Positions 1-7,937 of a stretch of DNA of 64,000 nt are shown here, piece after piece. The DNA is from Kribbella aluminosa (GTDB lineage Bacteria; Actinomycetota; Actinomycetes; Propionibacteriales; Kribbellaceae), in contig NZ_JAGINT010000001.1 in the NCBI RefSeq assembly GCF_017876295.1, positions 2,170,001 through 2,234,000 of the forward strand, given 5' to 3'. Numbering within the stretch: the stretch's first letter is position 1; each line of letters begins with the position of its first letter. Made by a program: the position numbers and the translations under genes. The notes beneath the pieces were generated by a model. It had not been told where the DNA came from. It did no database searches and saw only the letters and a program-made list of their open reading frames with translations.

Positions 1-83
1 CCCTCCACCCGAGTGGGGGCCTTGGCGCTTCGGTGGGTGGGTTGGGGGAGGGGCGGCTGGGGGTGTTCGTGGCGATGCTGGAG

Positions 84-565
84 GGGTTGCCCACTCAATT
101 GGTGGGTTGCCTACCCAGAATCCGAGTGGGCGACCCTCCACCTGAGTGGGCAACCCTACTGCTCGAGTAGGCGACCCCTCCGCCTGTGCGGCGACGCCCT
201 CCGTCTGTCTGAGTGGGCCACCCTCCGTCTGCGCGGGCAGTCGCCGATCCGGGTGGGGCAAACCTCCGTCTGCGCGGGCAACCCTCCGTCTGCAGGGGCA
301 TCCTCCGCCTGCACGGGGGCATCCTCCATCTGAGTGGGCAGCCCTCCAACCGAGCGGGCAAACGTCCGACGGAGCGCGCAGACCTCCAACGGAGCGGGCA
401 AGCCTTCAACGGAGCGGGCAAACCTCCAGCGGAGCGGCAAACCTCCAGCGGAGCGGCAAACCTTCAACGGAGTGGCAAGCCTCCAGCGGAGCGGCAAGCC
501 TTCAGCGGAGCGGCAAGCCTTCAGCGGAGCGGCAAGCCTTCAGCGGAGCGGGCAGAGCTCCAGTT
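84..565. repeat. Degenerate ~20-bp minisatellite, about 20 units
   Basis: About 20 head-to-tail units of 19-21 bp with consensus near GAGCGGGCAACCCTCCAGCG run from roughly 126 to 565. Units at the left end mostly finish in CTCCGTCT and units at the right finish in TCCAGCG or TCAGCG; the last several are 19 bp and almost identical, suggesting recent expansion from the right. A 13-bp reverse complement of one unit (GGGTTGCCCACTC, 84-96, against GAGTGGGCAACCC, 144-156) lies just left of the array. Unit lengths of 19-20 bp are not multiples of three, so the open frames across it are by-products. It lies just past the stop codon of the monooxygenase gene. Positions 1-83 are G-rich with nothing recognisable. 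Confidence 0.8.
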
Positions 566-579
566 CAGGGGGCGGCTGG

Positions 580-2013
580 TTAGGTGAAGTGCATGATGCC
601 GTCGGTGACTGGTTTGAGGTGGAGGGAGAGGAGGTCGCGGGGGTAGTTCTGGCGGAGGCGCCAGGGGCCTTGGGTGCCTTGGCGGGGGAGGATGGAGGCG
701 GCGCGGCGGATGTAGCCGGAGGAGAGGTCGACCACCGGGCGGGGTGGGGCGTCGTACTCGGCTGGGTCGACCTCGGGGCGGCAGGTGTGGGTGCCGGTGG
801 CGGACAGGTGGTTGAGGAGGCGGCAGACGTACTGCGAGGTGAGGTCCGAGCGCAGTGTCCACGAGTTGTTGGTGTACCCGATGCACCAGGCGAGGTTCGG
901 TACGCCGCTGAGCATCATGCCTTTGTAGACGAACGTGTCGTGCGGCGCGACCGACGAGCCGTCGACGGTGAGCTTGATGTTGCCGAGTGCAACCATGCGG
1001 AGGCCGGTCGCGGTGACCACCAGATCGGCCTCCAGCTCGGCACCGGATCGCAACCGTAGACCGGTCGGGGTGAACCGCTCGATCTCGTCGGTCACCACCG
1101 AGGCCGACCCGTCCCGCAGCGCCTTGAAGAGATCCGCGTCCGGGACCAGGCAGAGCCGCTGGTCCCACGGTTTGTACAGCGGCGTGAAGTGCGGATCGAC
1201 CGGGATCGACGGCGGCAACTGCCGGGCCACGCCGCTGTTCAGCAGCCACGCCGCATGCGCCGGCCATCGCCGGAAAGCGCTGTAGAACAAGGTGCTCAGC
1301 GCAACGTTCTTGCCGCGGATCACCCGGTGGGCGAGGTTCTCCGGCAGGACCGCGCGAATGCGGTCGGACAGCCCGTCGACAGCGGGGCGGGACGCCACGT
1401 AGCTCGGCGAGCGCTGCAGCATCGTCACGTGCTTCGCCGTACCGGCCATCGCCGGCACCAGCGTGACCGCGGTGGCGCCGCTGCCGATCACGACCACCCG
1501 CTGTCCGGTGTAGTCCAGGTCCGTGGGCCAGTGCTGCGGGTGCACGATCCGCCCGCGGAACTCGTCCCGCCCCTCGAAGTCGACCACATGCCCCGCGTCG
1601 TAGTCGTAGTACCCGCTGCACACGTAGAGGAACGAGCAGGTGTACGTCGTGTCAGCGGTGTGCACGGTCCACCTCGCGTCCGCCGACGACCACGATGCAC
1701 GGACGACGCGGGCGCCGTACCGGATGTGCTTGTCGATCCCGTACGCCGCTGCGGTCTCCCGCAGGTACGACAGGATCGACGGGCCGTCGGCGATCGCCTT
1801 CGCCGCTGTCCACGGGCGGAACGGGAACCCGAGCGTGAACATGTCCGAGTCCGACCGCACTCCCGGGTACCGGAACAGGTCCCAGGTGCCGCCGAGCGCA
1901 GCGCGCGCCTCGAGGACGGCGTACGTTCGGTCGGGGCAGCGGGTCTGCAGCCGGTACGCCGCTCCGATCCCGGACAGCCCCGCGCCGACGATCAGAACGT
2001 CGTAGTGCTCCAT
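580..2013 (-). CDS. Flavin-containing / Baeyer-Villiger-type monooxygenase
   Basis: Probable FAD- and NADPH-dependent class B flavoprotein monooxygenase that inserts one oxygen atom into a ketone or heteroatom substrate; the substrate cannot be told from sequence. From the ATG at 2013 (477 aa) the N-terminal FAD-binding GAGLSG lies at residues 10-15, the family fingerprint FRGRIVHPQHWP (FxGxxxHxxxWP) at about 152-163, and the second, NADPH-binding GSGATA near 177-182. The order is diagnostic of this superfamily. In-frame GTG (2022) and ATG (2034) codons lie just upstream, and no clear ribosome site decides among them; the first residues of the FAD fold favour 2013. It is divergent from the DGPF gene. 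The minisatellite begins directly beyond its stop codon. Confidence 0.85.
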   Translation of the reverse strand: MEHYDVLIVGAGLSGIGAAYRLQTRCPDRTYAVLEARAALGGTWDLFRYPGVRSDSDMFTLGFPFRPWTAAKAIADGPSILSYLRETAAAYGIDKHIRYGARVVRASWSSADARWTVHTADTTYTCSFLYVCSGYYDYDAGHVVDFEGRDEFRGRIVHPQHWPTDLDYTGQRVVVIGSGATAVTLVPAMAGTAKHVTMLQRSPSYVASRPAVDGLSDRIRAVLPENLAHRVIRGKNVALSTLFYSAFRRWPAHAAWLLNSGVARQLPPSIPVDPHFTPLYKPWDQRLCLVPDADLFKALRDGSASVVTDEIERFTPTGLRLRSGAELEADLVVTATGLRMVALGNIKLTVDGSSVAPHDTFVYKGMMLSGVPNLAWCIGYTNNSWTLRSDLTSQYVCRLLNHLSATGTHTCRPEVDPAEYDAPPRPVVDLSSGYIRRAASILPRQGTQGPWRLRQNYPRDLLSLHLKPVTDGIMHFT

Positions 2014-2047
2014 GTACTTCACGGTAATAAACATTCTCGCGCGGCGT

Positions 2048-2074
2048 TGTCGATTCCGTGTCGCGGCGATCGTC
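2048..2074 (+). promoter_or_regulatory. Candidate ECF42-type promoter for the DGPF-sigma operon
   Basis: TGTCGA at 2048-2053, a 17-bp spacer, then CGTC at 2071-2074. ECF42 sigma factors in Streptomyces venezuelae are reported to use TGTCGA at -35 and CG(A/T)C at -10 in front of DGPF genes. The element ends 43 nt upstream of the DGPF start codon, and the sigma gene is in the same operon, so autoregulation is a reasonable inference. Confidence 0.55.
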
Positions 2075-2117
2075 AGCAAGATGTCCAAGGAGAAGCTTTT
2101 AGACGAGGGAGCCCGAG

Positions 2118-2489
2118 ATGGCGCAGTACATGTTCCTGCTGTACGACAGCGAGGACTGGTACGACAACCAGACCCGCGCGGAGTGGGACCAGGCGATGAA
2201 GCTGCACGGCGAGTTCGCGGCGGCGGTCGAGAAGGCCGGGGCACGGGTCCTCGGTGGCGAGGCGCTGGAGCGGTCCAGCACGGCGAGTACGGTCAAACAG
2301 CGCGAGGGCGCTGAGCCGATGGTCACCGACGGGCCGTTCATCGAGACCAAGGAGGCGCTCGGCGGCTTCTACCTGATCGAGGCCCGCGATCTCGACCAGG
2401 CGCTCGAGCTGGCGAAGCTCTGTCCGTCCGGCAACGTCGAGGTGCGTCCGGTGATGGCCACCTCCGACGAGGCCGCCCCACCGGCCTGA
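2118..2489 (+). CDS. YCII/DGPF-domain protein
   Basis: Small (123 aa) soluble protein of the YCII-related DGPF family, with the name-giving DGPF at residues 71-74 followed by the usual FIETKEALGGFYLIEA segment. The biochemical role of the family is unknown; members are typically co-encoded with and transcribed by ECF42 sigma factors. GGGAG (2109-2113) precedes the ATG. It is followed by a tiny ORF and the sigma gene in the same direction with essentially no gaps, so the three look like one transcript. Confidence 0.85.
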   Translation: MAQYMFLLYDSEDWYDNQTRAEWDQAMKLHGEFAAAVEKAGARVLGGEALERSSTASTVKQREGAEPMVTDGPFIETKEALGGFYLIEARDLDQALELAKLCPSGNVEVRPVMATSDEAAPPA

Positions 2490-2491
2490 CC

Positions 2492-2593
2492 ATGCCGTCA
2501 GCACCGGGTACGTCGGCACCGGGTACGTCGGCACCGGGCGCGCCGGCCCCGCACGGCGTCGGCGTGCCCGGCGGGAACGGGAGCGCCCGGTGA
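2492..2593 (+). CDS. Putative 33-aa Ala/Pro/Gly-rich coupled micro-ORF
   Basis: An ATG lies 2 nt after the DGPF stop codon and opens a 33-codon frame whose TGA (2591-2593) overlaps the sigma factor GTG start (GTGA). The peptide is built on a repeated SAPGT pentad from a 15-bp tandem repeat (2495-2539), then ends in a Gly/Pro-rich tail. No ribosome site is visible, so translation would depend on reinitiation from the DGPF gene. It may be a coupling leader, a remnant of a linker that once fused DGPF to the sigma factor, or simply open by chance in GC-rich DNA. The exact stop/start overlap is what makes it worth listing. Confidence 0.35.
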   Translation: MPSAPGTSAPGTSAPGAPAPHGVGVPGGNGSAR

Positions 2594-3801
2594 GCGAGGC
2601 GGTCGAGGTGACGCGGGCGCTCGACCGGGCGCACCGGGAGTGCTGGTCGACCGTGCTCGCGTCGGTGGTGCGGGTGACCCGTGACCTCGACCTGGCCGAG
2701 GACTGTACGCAGGACGCGTTCGTGCAGGCGCTACGGACCTGGCCGGACGGGATCCCGGGGAACCCGGGCGGCTGGCTGAGTACGGTCGCGCGGCGGCTGG
2801 CGCTGGATCGGCTGCGGCGCGAGACGAACCTGCGCCGGAAGCTCCCGCTGCTGGTCGAGGAGCCGGGCGAGGCCGAGCTGCCGGCGGATCCGCTGCGGCT
2901 GGTGTTCACGTGCTGCCACCCGGCGCTGGCGCGGGATTCGCAGGTGGCGTTGACGCTGCGGCTGATCTGCGGGTTGACGACGCGGGAGGTCGCGGCGGTC
3001 CTGCTGATCGGCGAGGCGACGGCGGCCGCGCGGATCACGCGGGCGAAGAAGAAGATCGCCGCGGCGGCCATCCCGTACCGGATCCCGGCGGATCGTGAGT
3101 TGCCGGCGCGGCTGGACGTCGTGCTGACCGTCGTACATCTGGTGTACACGGCCGGCCATGTGGCGGCGGGTCCGGAGCTGACGCGGACCGATCTGACCGG
3201 GCGGGCGGTCGAGTTGGCGCGGTTGCTGGTGCGGTTGATGCCGGACGAACCGGAGCCGCAGGCGTTGCTCGGGTTGCTGCTGATGACCGAGGCGCGCGGG
3301 AATGCGCGGGTGAGCGCGGACGGCGAGCTGGTGTTGCTGGCGGATCAGGACCGTTCGCGGTGGGATCCGCAGTTGCAGGCCGAGGGGGTGTCGCGGGCGA
3401 CTGCCGCGTTGCGGCGTGGGCAAGGAAGGTTCGCGTTGCAGGCGGCGGTTGCCGGGCTGCACATGACGGCGCCGAGCTGGGAGCGGACGGACTGGCGACA
3501 GGTGGTGCGGATGTACGACGCGATGCTGGTCAGCTGGCCGACGCCGATCGTGGAGCTCAACCGGGCGGCGGCGCACAGCCTGGTCCCGGGAGCGGATCTC
3601 ACCGCGGTGCTGACCGAGCTGGATGCCCTGGCCGACGAGCCGGCTTTGGCGGCGTACGCCTATCTGCCGGCGACCCGTGCGGACGTCCTGACCCGGCTCG
3701 GTCGCCGGGACGAGGCTGCCGCGGCGTATCACCAGGCCATCCAACTGACCGCCAACGAAACCGAACGCCGCTTCCTGACCAGCAGGCTGAACGATCTCTA
3801 A
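2590..3801 (+). CDS. ECF42-group RNA polymerase sigma factor
   Basis: Alternative sigma factor of 403 aa, about twice the length of a minimal ECF factor. Residues 1-90 carry sigma region 2 (AEDCTQDAFVQALRTWPDG near 37-55), followed by region 4, in which the helix-turn-helix segment LTTREVAAVLLIGEATAAAR binds the -35. The C-terminal ~200 residues are the helical TPR-like extension (DUF6596-type, with the CCHPAL motif before it) that defines ECF42; this extension, rather than an anti-sigma factor, is thought to control activity. The start is the GTG at 2590, overlapping the micro-ORF stop. The upstream DGPF gene and ECF42-like promoter complete the standard module. Its stop overlaps the stop codon of the convergent merR gene in CTAA. 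Confidence 0.85.
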   Translation: MSEAVEVTRALDRAHRECWSTVLASVVRVTRDLDLAEDCTQDAFVQALRTWPDGIPGNPGGWLSTVARRLALDRLRRETNLRRKLPLLVEEPGEAELPADPLRLVFTCCHPALARDSQVALTLRLICGLTTREVAAVLLIGEATAAARITRAKKKIAAAAIPYRIPADRELPARLDVVLTVVHLVYTAGHVAAGPELTRTDLTGRAVELARLLVRLMPDEPEPQALLGLLLMTEARGNARVSADGELVLLADQDRSRWDPQLQAEGVSRATAALRRGQGRFALQAAVAGLHMTAPSWERTDWRQVVRMYDAMLVSWPTPIVELNRAAAHSLVPGADLTAVLTELDALADEPALAAYAYLPATRADVLTRLGRRDEAAAAYHQAIQLTANETERRFLTSRLNDL

Positions 3802-4214
3802 GGCCGCGGAGCCCACAGCTGGTCGGCGTCGCCGGCTTCCAGGCGGCCCTTGTAGACGTCGATCTTGTGGTCGATGAGCTCGAGGCTGTCCTGGAGCTCC
3901 GCCAGTTGGGTGAGGATCTCGGAGCGGTGGGTCTCCAGCAACTCCAGCCGGTCCTTCTCGTTGCCGCGGCCGGCGATCACGAGTTCGGCGTACTTGCGGA
4001 TGGTGCGGATCGGCATCCCGGTGGCGCGGAACCTGGTGCAGATCTTGATCCAGTCCAGGTCGGCCTGCCGGTACCGTCGGCGTCCGCCGGCCGTCCGGTC
4101 GACCGTGGTGACGACCAGTCCGGCGCGCTCGTAGTACCGCAGCGTGTGGACACTGACGCCGGTGCGTTCGGCGGCTTCGGCGATGCTGATCCCGCGGTGG
4201 TTGACTTCGAGCAC
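3798..4214 (-). CDS. MerR-family transcriptional regulator
   Basis: 138-aa MerR regulator: winged helix at the N terminus (SIAEAAERTGVSVHTLRYYERAGLV, about residues 9-33), the second wing (GGRRRYRQADLDWI), then an antiparallel coiled-coil dimerisation helix ending near residue 128. There is no cysteine cluster, so it is not a metal sensor; it is probably a multidrug or small-molecule sensor. It starts at a GTG (4214) and is divergent, with a 23-bp gap, from an MFS exporter gene. A 21-bp dyad over the exporter promoter is its likely operator. Confidence 0.88.
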   Translation of the reverse strand: MLEVNHRGISIAEAAERTGVSVHTLRYYERAGLVVTTVDRTAGGRRRYRQADLDWIKICTRFRATGMPIRTIRKYAELVIAGRGNEKDRLELLETHRSEILTQLAELQDSLELIDHKIDVYKGRLEAGDADQLWAPRP

Positions 4215-4232
4215 GCTCTAAATCCTAGCGTG
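4201..4232 (+). promoter_or_regulatory. MerR-type promoter and operator of the MFS gene
   Basis: A -35-like TTGACT (4201-4206) and a -10-like TAGCGT (4226-4231) are separated by 19 bp, the stretched spacing typical of MerR-controlled promoters. Inside lies the perfect 6-bp inverted repeat CACGCT (4212-4217) / AGCGTG (4227-4232) with 9 bp between. The left promoter element lies within the first codons of merR, so the regulator probably controls both genes. Confidence 0.55.
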
Positions 4233-4237
4233 GTTCC

Positions 4238-5641
4238 ATGACCACACTCCAGGCCACGGTGACCACCCGCCGGTACGTCGTGCTCGCGATCTGCTGCGCC
4301 AGCCTGCTGATCTCGGTGATGGACATCTCGATCGTCAACATGGCGTTGCCCGCGATCCGGGACGACCTGAAAGCCTCGACGGCCCAGCTGCAGTGGACCG
4401 TCGACGCCTACACCCTGGTACTGGCGAGCTTCCTGATGCTGGCGGGTTCCACCGCGGACCGGTACGGCCGGAAGCGGATGTTCCGGCTCGGCCTGACCGT
4501 CTTCGGGCTCGGCTCGCTGCTCTGCAGTCTCGCGCCCGGCATCGACGCGCTGATCGCGGCCCGCGCCGTCCAGGCCGTCGGCGGGACGATGCTGAACCCG
4601 GTCGCGATGGCGATCGTGGTCACGGTGTTCCCGGACCGCGCCGAACGGGCCCGGGCGATCGGCATCTTCGGCGCCACCGCCGGCCTCTCGCTGGTTCTCG
4701 GCCCGATCCTCGGCGGCGCCCTCGTCGACGGCCTCGGCTGGCGCTCGATCTTCTGGGTGAACCTGCCGATCGTCGTCGTCGCCGTACTCCTCGCCGGCCG
4801 GTACGTCCCCGAGTCCCGCGCCGCGCACGGCCGGCGCTTCGACCCGGTCGGCCAGGTCCTCGTCGTGCTGCTGCTCGGCGGCGTGGTGACCGCGATCATC
4901 GAGTCCGAGAAGCGCGGCTGGACCGCGCCGCCGGTCCTCGCGCTGCTGCTCGTCGCGGCGATCGCGGCCGTCGTCCTGATCCCGTACGAACGTCGCCGCG
5001 TGGAGCCGATGCTCGAACTCCGGCTGTTCCGCAGCGTCCCGTTCAGCTCGGCCGTCGTCATCGCGCTCTTCGCGTACAGCGGGTTCGGCGTGTTCCTCTT
5101 CGTCACCACCCTCTACCTGCAGAGCGTCCGGCACCTGTCCGCCCTGAACGCCGGCCTGAGCCTGCTGCCGGTCGGCCTGCTGATCTGCGTGCTGTCGCCG
5201 CTCACCGGCCGGGTGGTCGGTGCCCGCGGCCCGCGACTGCCGCTCGTGGTCGCTGGTACGGCGCTCACGCTGGGAGCCGCGGCTTCGCTCACGATCGGGT
5301 TGACCACCCCGCTTCCGGTCGTACTGGCGATCTTCCTGCTGTTCGGCGTGTTCCTCGGCGTCGTCAACCCGCCGATCGCGAACTCGGCGGTGTCCGGCAT
5401 GCCGGTGTCGATGGCCGGTCTGGCGGGCTCGCTCGCCTCGGTCGGCCGCCAGACCGGTACGTCGCTCGGCGTCGCGGCGGCCGGCTCGATCGTCGGCGCG
5501 ACCGCGACCACCGACCCGCGAGGGTTCGTCCGGGCGGCGCACGTCGTCTGGTGGCCGATGATCGCGGTCGGCCTCGTCGTCGTGGCGCTGGCCCTGATCG
5601 GCACCAGCCGCCGCGCCCGCCTCACGGTCCAGGAGCTGTAG
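4238..5641 (+). CDS. MFS drug exporter, DHA2 (EmrB/QacA) family
   Basis: Integral membrane proton antiporter of 467 aa, compatible with the 14-helix DHA2 subfamily. The first helix is followed by MDISIVNMALPAIRDDL (motif D1 of drug/proton antiporters), a cytoplasmic DRYGRKRMF loop (motif A, near residue 84) and a helix-5 GPILGGALVDGLGWRSIFWVN (motif C, extruder-type). The substrate is unknown. Divergent from the MerR regulator that probably induces it. The 3' end overlaps by 20 bp the end of the convergent sigma factor gene. Confidence 0.9.
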   Translation: MTTLQATVTTRRYVVLAICCASLLISVMDISIVNMALPAIRDDLKASTAQLQWTVDAYTLVLASFLMLAGSTADRYGRKRMFRLGLTVFGLGSLLCSLAPGIDALIAARAVQAVGGTMLNPVAMAIVVTVFPDRAERARAIGIFGATAGLSLVLGPILGGALVDGLGWRSIFWVNLPIVVVAVLLAGRYVPESRAAHGRRFDPVGQVLVVLLLGGVVTAIIESEKRGWTAPPVLALLLVAAIAAVVLIPYERRRVEPMLELRLFRSVPFSSAVVIALFAYSGFGVFLFVTTLYLQSVRHLSALNAGLSLLPVGLLICVLSPLTGRVVGARGPRLPLVVAGTALTLGAAASLTIGLTTPLPVVLAIFLLFGVFLGVVNPPIANSAVSGMPVSMAGLAGSLASVGRQTGTSLGVAAAGSIVGATATTDPRGFVRAAHVVWWPMIAVGLVVVALALIGTSRRARLTVQEL

Positions 5642-6557
5642 GCGGCAGTCCGAAGTACGTCACCAGCGACGGTGTGCTGAAGACGTGGATGTGGGTGAGG
5701 CCGCCGGGTGTCGGCGTGAGTACTGCGATGCCGTACGGCTCGCCCTTGTAGTACGAACCGACCGCGGGCTGGCCGTTCGCGATGACCGGGATCATCCGCC
5801 AGTCGCCCGGCTCGCCGGCCGCGGAGACCATGACCTTCATGCAGGTCACGAGACCGCTGAACCAGGTCGTCGTACCGACCATCTCGAGGGCGGCGTCCGC
5901 GCGGAGCGCGCGTTCGAGCGCGGCGGTGTCGGCGTTCTCGAAGCCCGCGATGTAGTCCTCGAGCAACGCCCGGGCCGCGGGATCGGTGGGTTCGTAGACC
6001 TCGCCCTGGGTCGGTGCCGTCTCGTCGATCCGGGCCCGGGCGCGCTGCAGCGTGCTCTTCACCGCCGCGACCGAGGTGTCGAGCATCGTCGCGACCTCGG
6101 CGGCCGGGAACGCGAGCACCTCGCGGAGGATCAGGACCGCACGTTGCTTCGGCGGAAGGTACTGCAGCGCGGCGATCAGCGCCAGCCGCAGGCTCTCCCG
6201 GAGCGTGACGATGGCGGCCGGATCGTCGGCCACCCTCGACTCGGGGATCGGCTCGATCCAGCCGATCCCGTCCGGCGCCTGCGCCCCGACGGTGTCCAGT
6301 TCGGTGCTCGGGGCAACGATTCCGGACGGGAGCGCCCGGCGGCCGCGCTGCTCGAGCGCGGTCAGGCAGACGTTGGTCGCGATCCGGTACAGCCAGACCC
6401 GCACCGACGAGCGGCCCTCGAAGTCCGCCCACGCCCGCCAGGCCCGCAGGTAGGTCTCCTGGACGGCGTCCTCGGCCTCGTGCACCGACGCGAGCATCCG
6501 GTAGCAATGCGCCAGCAGCTCCTTGCGGAACGGCTCGAGGTCGGCGAACTCTTCCAT
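5622..6557 (-). CDS. SigG-like ECF sigma factor with SnoaL-like C-terminal domain
   Basis: Sigma-70 family factor of 311 aa. Region 2 is at residues 8-80 (HCYRMLASVHEAEDAVQETYLRAWRAW), region 4 near 140-190 (LPPKQRAVLILREVLAFPAAEVATML), and the last ~110 residues resemble a SnoaL/NTF2-like domain that replaces an anti-sigma factor as the control element. This layout matches the mycobacterial SigG-type family. The ATG at 6557 has AGGGAG a few bases upstream. It follows the alpha/beta hydrolase gene by 32 nt in the same direction, so the pair is probably co-transcribed; co-occurrence of such sigma factors with hydrolases is common. Its target genes cannot be inferred. Confidence 0.85.
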   Translation of the reverse strand: MEEFADLEPFRKELLAHCYRMLASVHEAEDAVQETYLRAWRAWADFEGRSSVRVWLYRIATNVCLTALEQRGRRALPSGIVAPSTELDTVGAQAPDGIGWIEPIPESRVADDPAAIVTLRESLRLALIAALQYLPPKQRAVLILREVLAFPAAEVATMLDTSVAAVKSTLQRARARIDETAPTQGEVYEPTDPAARALLEDYIAGFENADTAALERALRADAALEMVGTTTWFSGLVTCMKVMVSAAGEPGDWRMIPVIANGQPAVGSYYKGEPYGIAVLTPTPGGLTHIHVFSTPSLVTYFGLPPTAPGP

Positions 6558-6589
6558 CACCACTCCCTGCAGAACACTCCCTGAACCAA

Positions 6590-7477
6590 TCACAGCCCCA
6601 GCACCTTCCGTCCCCACTGTCCCATCCGCGAGATCGCATCGTCGGCCTCCGGCGCGCGACCCGCCGCCATCTGGAACGTGTGCTGCATCTCCGCGAACAC
6701 GTCGAGCCGTACGTCGACCCCCGCCTTCTCGGCCGCCTCCGCGAGCTGCCGCGCATCGTCGAGCAGTACCTCGTCCCCGCCGACCTGGATGTAGATCGGG
6801 CCGAGACCGGTGAGGTCGCCGTACGTCGGGTTCACGTTCGGGTCCCGCGGCGAGCCGTCCGGGCCGAGGAAGATCCGGGCGAGCCCGCGGACCAGGTCCC
6901 GGTGGAAGAACGCGTCCCGGTCGCGGTTGCTGTCGTACGTCGCGCCGTTCGCCTCGAAGTTGATCCACGGCGAGAACGGGAGGGCCCCGGCGGGTAGCGG
7001 CAGTCCGGCCGCGCGCGCCCTGAGCTGCGTGGTGATCGCCATTCCGCCGCCGGCCGAGTCGCCGGCGAAGACGATGTGTTCGGGTGCGATGCCCTGGTCC
7101 AGCAGCCAGCGGTACGTGTCGACCGCCTCGTCGACCTGGACCGGGTGGATGCGCTCGGGTGCGAGGGAGTAGTCGAACACGAGGGCGCGGGCGCCGACGG
7201 CCTTCGCGAGGTGGGCGAAGAGTTTGCGGTGCGAGTAGCGGGATCCGCCGATGTAGCCGCCGCCGTGCAGGCAGAGCAGGACCCGGTCGGTGGTCGCGTC
7301 GTGCGGGACGATCCAGAGGGCGGGGCGGTCGGGTACCGCGAGGTAGTCGACGTGGTCCGGCTCGGCGGTCAGTTCGGCCCAGCGGTGGTCGGCGAGTTCC
7401 CGGTCGACCTGGTCGCCCGATGGGGTGCGGGCGGCCTCCCAGTGCCGGCGTACAGCGTCTGATTCCTTGCTTGCCAT
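6590..7477 (-). CDS. Alpha/beta hydrolase, hormone-sensitive-lipase type
   Basis: Cytoplasmic esterase/lipase-like hydrolase (295 aa). The oxyanion-hole motif HGGGY lies near residue 70, the nucleophile elbow GDSAGGG near 140, and the acid and histidine region (GGDEVLLDDA ... MQHTFQMA) near the C terminus, giving a complete Ser-Asp-His triad. These define the family IV (HSL) lipases, which prefer short acyl esters; the true substrate is unknown. AAGGAA precedes the ATG at 7477. First gene of an operon with the downstream sigma factor. Confidence 0.85.
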   Translation of the reverse strand: MASKESDAVRRHWEAARTPSGDQVDRELADHRWAELTAEPDHVDYLAVPDRPALWIVPHDATTDRVLLCLHGGGYIGGSRYSHRKLFAHLAKAVGARALVFDYSLAPERIHPVQVDEAVDTYRWLLDQGIAPEHIVFAGDSAGGGMAITTQLRARAAGLPLPAGALPFSPWINFEANGATYDSNRDRDAFFHRDLVRGLARIFLGPDGSPRDPNVNPTYGDLTGLGPIYIQVGGDEVLLDDARQLAEAAEKAGVDVRLDVFAEMQHTFQMAAGRAPEADDAISRMGQWGRKVLGL

Positions 7478-7546
7478 GGTTCTGTTCCTTTCGCTTTGCC
7501 TGTATTGACCGGCTGGGGTGCGGAAAGGAATCGGTAGGTCGGTCCG

Positions 7547-7937
7547 GTGGAGCTGATCGGGCAGGGGATGGCAGGCGCCGTCTACGACCTCGGGGACGGG
7601 ACGGGACGGTGCGGAAGGTGTGGTTCGAGCGGCCGCCGGAGGAGGTGTTGCCGTTGAAGGCGTTCCTGGACGAGTTGCCGGAGCCTGTCGCGCTGGGTGC
7701 GTTCGTGTCTGTGGTGGAGGCGCTCCGGTCGGTGCCGCCTGGGGTTCTTCGACATGTACTCACCGGGGGCGCGGCGGCTGGATGACGTGCTGACGGAGCG
7801 GTTCGTCGAGCTCGGGCACGACCGGGAGCGGATGCGGCTGTACCGGCGGGCGTACGCGATCGTCTCCCGCGACGATCTACGACGAGAACGCGGGCGACGG
7901 GCACTACCGGTGGTGCGTGGATCAGCTCACGAGGTGA
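7547..7937 (+). pseudogene. Broken aminoglycoside-phosphotransferase-like kinase gene
   Basis: Three frame-shifted pieces read as one decayed gene. Frame one from a GTG at 7547 gives VELIGQGMAGAVYDLGDG, a glycine-rich ATP loop. A triple GGGAC repeat (7593-7607) then shifts the frame, after which TVRKVWFERPPEEVLPLKAF follows (the lysine strand and helix of the kinase N lobe). The whole catalytic core is missing. A C-terminal piece FFDMYSPGARRLDDVL... follows in the first frame again, shifts near 7880, and ends YDENAGDGHYRWCVDQLTR with a TGA at 7935-7937. It would encode under 130 residues against roughly 270-300 for intact phosphotransferases and lacks the catalytic HGD and DFG-like motifs. 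The family call rests on the N-lobe pattern and is moderate. Confidence 0.6.

Noticed and set aside
13..587. Several 100-145 aa open frames in both directions over the first 600 bases.
   Set aside because: They are by-products of a 19-21 bp repeat without stop codons; the unit is not a multiple of three and translations show no domain.
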